Below are positions 63,593 through 64,000 of a stretch of 64,000 bases of DNA, piece by piece. The stretch's first letter is position 1. Each line of letters opens with the position of its first letter. The stretch is from Acidimicrobiia bacterium. GTDB taxonomy: Bacteria; Actinomycetota; Acidimicrobiia; IMCC26256; PALSA-610. The stretch spans positions 107,965 through 171,964 of the forward strand of contig BPGH01000001.1 of assembly GCA_026002935.1 (NCBI GenBank). The letters are read 5' to 3'. The translations under genes were made by a program, and so were the position numbers. The notes under the pieces are model-generated. The model did no database searches. It saw only the letters and a program-made list of their open reading frames with translations, and had not been told where the DNA came from.

Positions 63593-64000
63593 ATGCATCG
63601 ACCCCACCGGGGACTCGTCCTCGCCGCCCTCTGCCTCGCCTCCTTCGCGATCAACCTCGACACGACGATCGTCAACGTCGCCCTGCCGACCCTCGTCCGG
63701 GAGATCGGGGCGACCACCCGCGAGCTCCAGTGGATCGTCGACGCGTACAACCTCGCGTTCGCCGCCCTCGTGCTCGCCGCCGGTTCCGTGAGCGACCGCG
63801 TCGGGCGCAAGGGCGCCCTGCTGTGTGGACTGGCGGTGTTCGCCGGTGGGAGCGCGCTCGGGGGGCTCGCCGCGACACCCGGTCAACTGATCGCGGTGCG
63901 CGCCGTGATGGGGGTGGGCGCGGCCGTCATCTTCCCGACCACGCTCTCGATCCTCACGAACGTCTTCACCGAGCGGACGGCGCGGGCGAAGGCGATCGGC
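63593..64000 (+). CDS. MFS transporter, DHA2-like (partial, runs off right edge)
   Basis: The first 136 residues are visible. They show membrane segments from VLAALCLASFAINLDTTIVN, with the DHA2 motif C-like NLDTTIVNVALPTL, ELQWIVDAYNLAFAALVLAA and the loop motif A GSVSDRVGRKGALLCG. This is the start of a 14-helix drug/proton antiporter type. Substrate unknown. It is divergent from the HxlR-type regulator and likely controlled by it. Confidence 0.88.
   Translation, partial: MHRPHRGLVLAALCLASFAINLDTTIVNVALPTLVREIGATTRELQWIVDAYNLAFAALVLAAGSVSDRVGRKGALLCGLAVFAGGSALGGLAATPGQLIAVRAVMGVGAAVIFPTTLSILTNVFTERTARAKAIG

Overview
The window is a 64 kb piece of a very GC-rich chromosome, by eye above 70% GC. 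It is almost entirely the conserved transcription and translation core of an actinobacterium. Gene order (rpoB-rpoC, rpsL-rpsG-fusA-tuf-rpsJ, the S10/spc/alpha ribosomal clusters, truA, rplM-rpsI-glmM), zinc-type S14 and L36, a GuaB3-type protein, a mycobacterial FadD19-like acyl-CoA synthetase and frequent GTG starts all point to Actinomycetota. A lineage such as Acidimicrobiia is plausible, but that placement is inference and not proven here. I saw no rRNA, tRNA, insertion sequence, phage gene or CRISPR array.

Left part (1-11.3 kb): a truncated B12-binding methylmalonyl-CoA mutase subunit, a small membrane protein, a PcrA/UvrD helicase, D-aminoacyl-tRNA deacylase, a flavin reductase-like protein, class I fructose-bisphosphate aldolase, guaA-guaB3, a Nudix hydrolase, an acyl-CoA synthetase and a lone groES under a perfect CIRCE operator. 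Next (11.4-25.4 kb) is a long minus-strand run starting at rplM: rpsI, glmM, a 1136-residue GlmS-like protein, nnr, a CBS protein, alr, a hydrolase, a P1 peptidase, a family 4 uracil-DNA glycosylase and the tRNA t6A genes tsaE-tsaB-rimI-tsaD. Most junctions overlap by ATGA or GTGA, so this looks like one transcript for ribosome maturation, cell-wall precursors and tRNA modification.

A two-gene plus-strand island (25.6-28.1 kb: an alkaline-phosphatase-superfamily enzyme with apparently swapped halves, then a lipoprotein) separates rplM from truA. From 28.1 to 46.2 kb lies the ribosomal supercluster with rpoA, infA, map, adk and secY, then tuf, fusA, rpsG and rpsL (to 49.4 kb). A secreted vWA protein, a large cyclase/AAA/TPR regulator, rpoC and rpoB follow. 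The right edge holds an HxlR-type regulator divergent from an MFS transporter, with paired inverted repeats between them.

Two cautions. From about 46.6 kb rightwards several genes, including essential rpoB and fusA, are split by single-base frameshifts. These are almost certainly sequence errors, so the broken vWA and cyclase genes should not be called natural pseudogenes on this evidence. Also, tuf has codon usage sharply unlike all its neighbours and reverts to native usage in its last codons. The strongest leads for follow-up are the tuf mosaic, the giant GlmS-like enzyme, the permuted phosphatase, the CTG start of infA, and the cyclase/AAA/TPR protein next to rpoC. I found no convincing wholly new multi-gene system.
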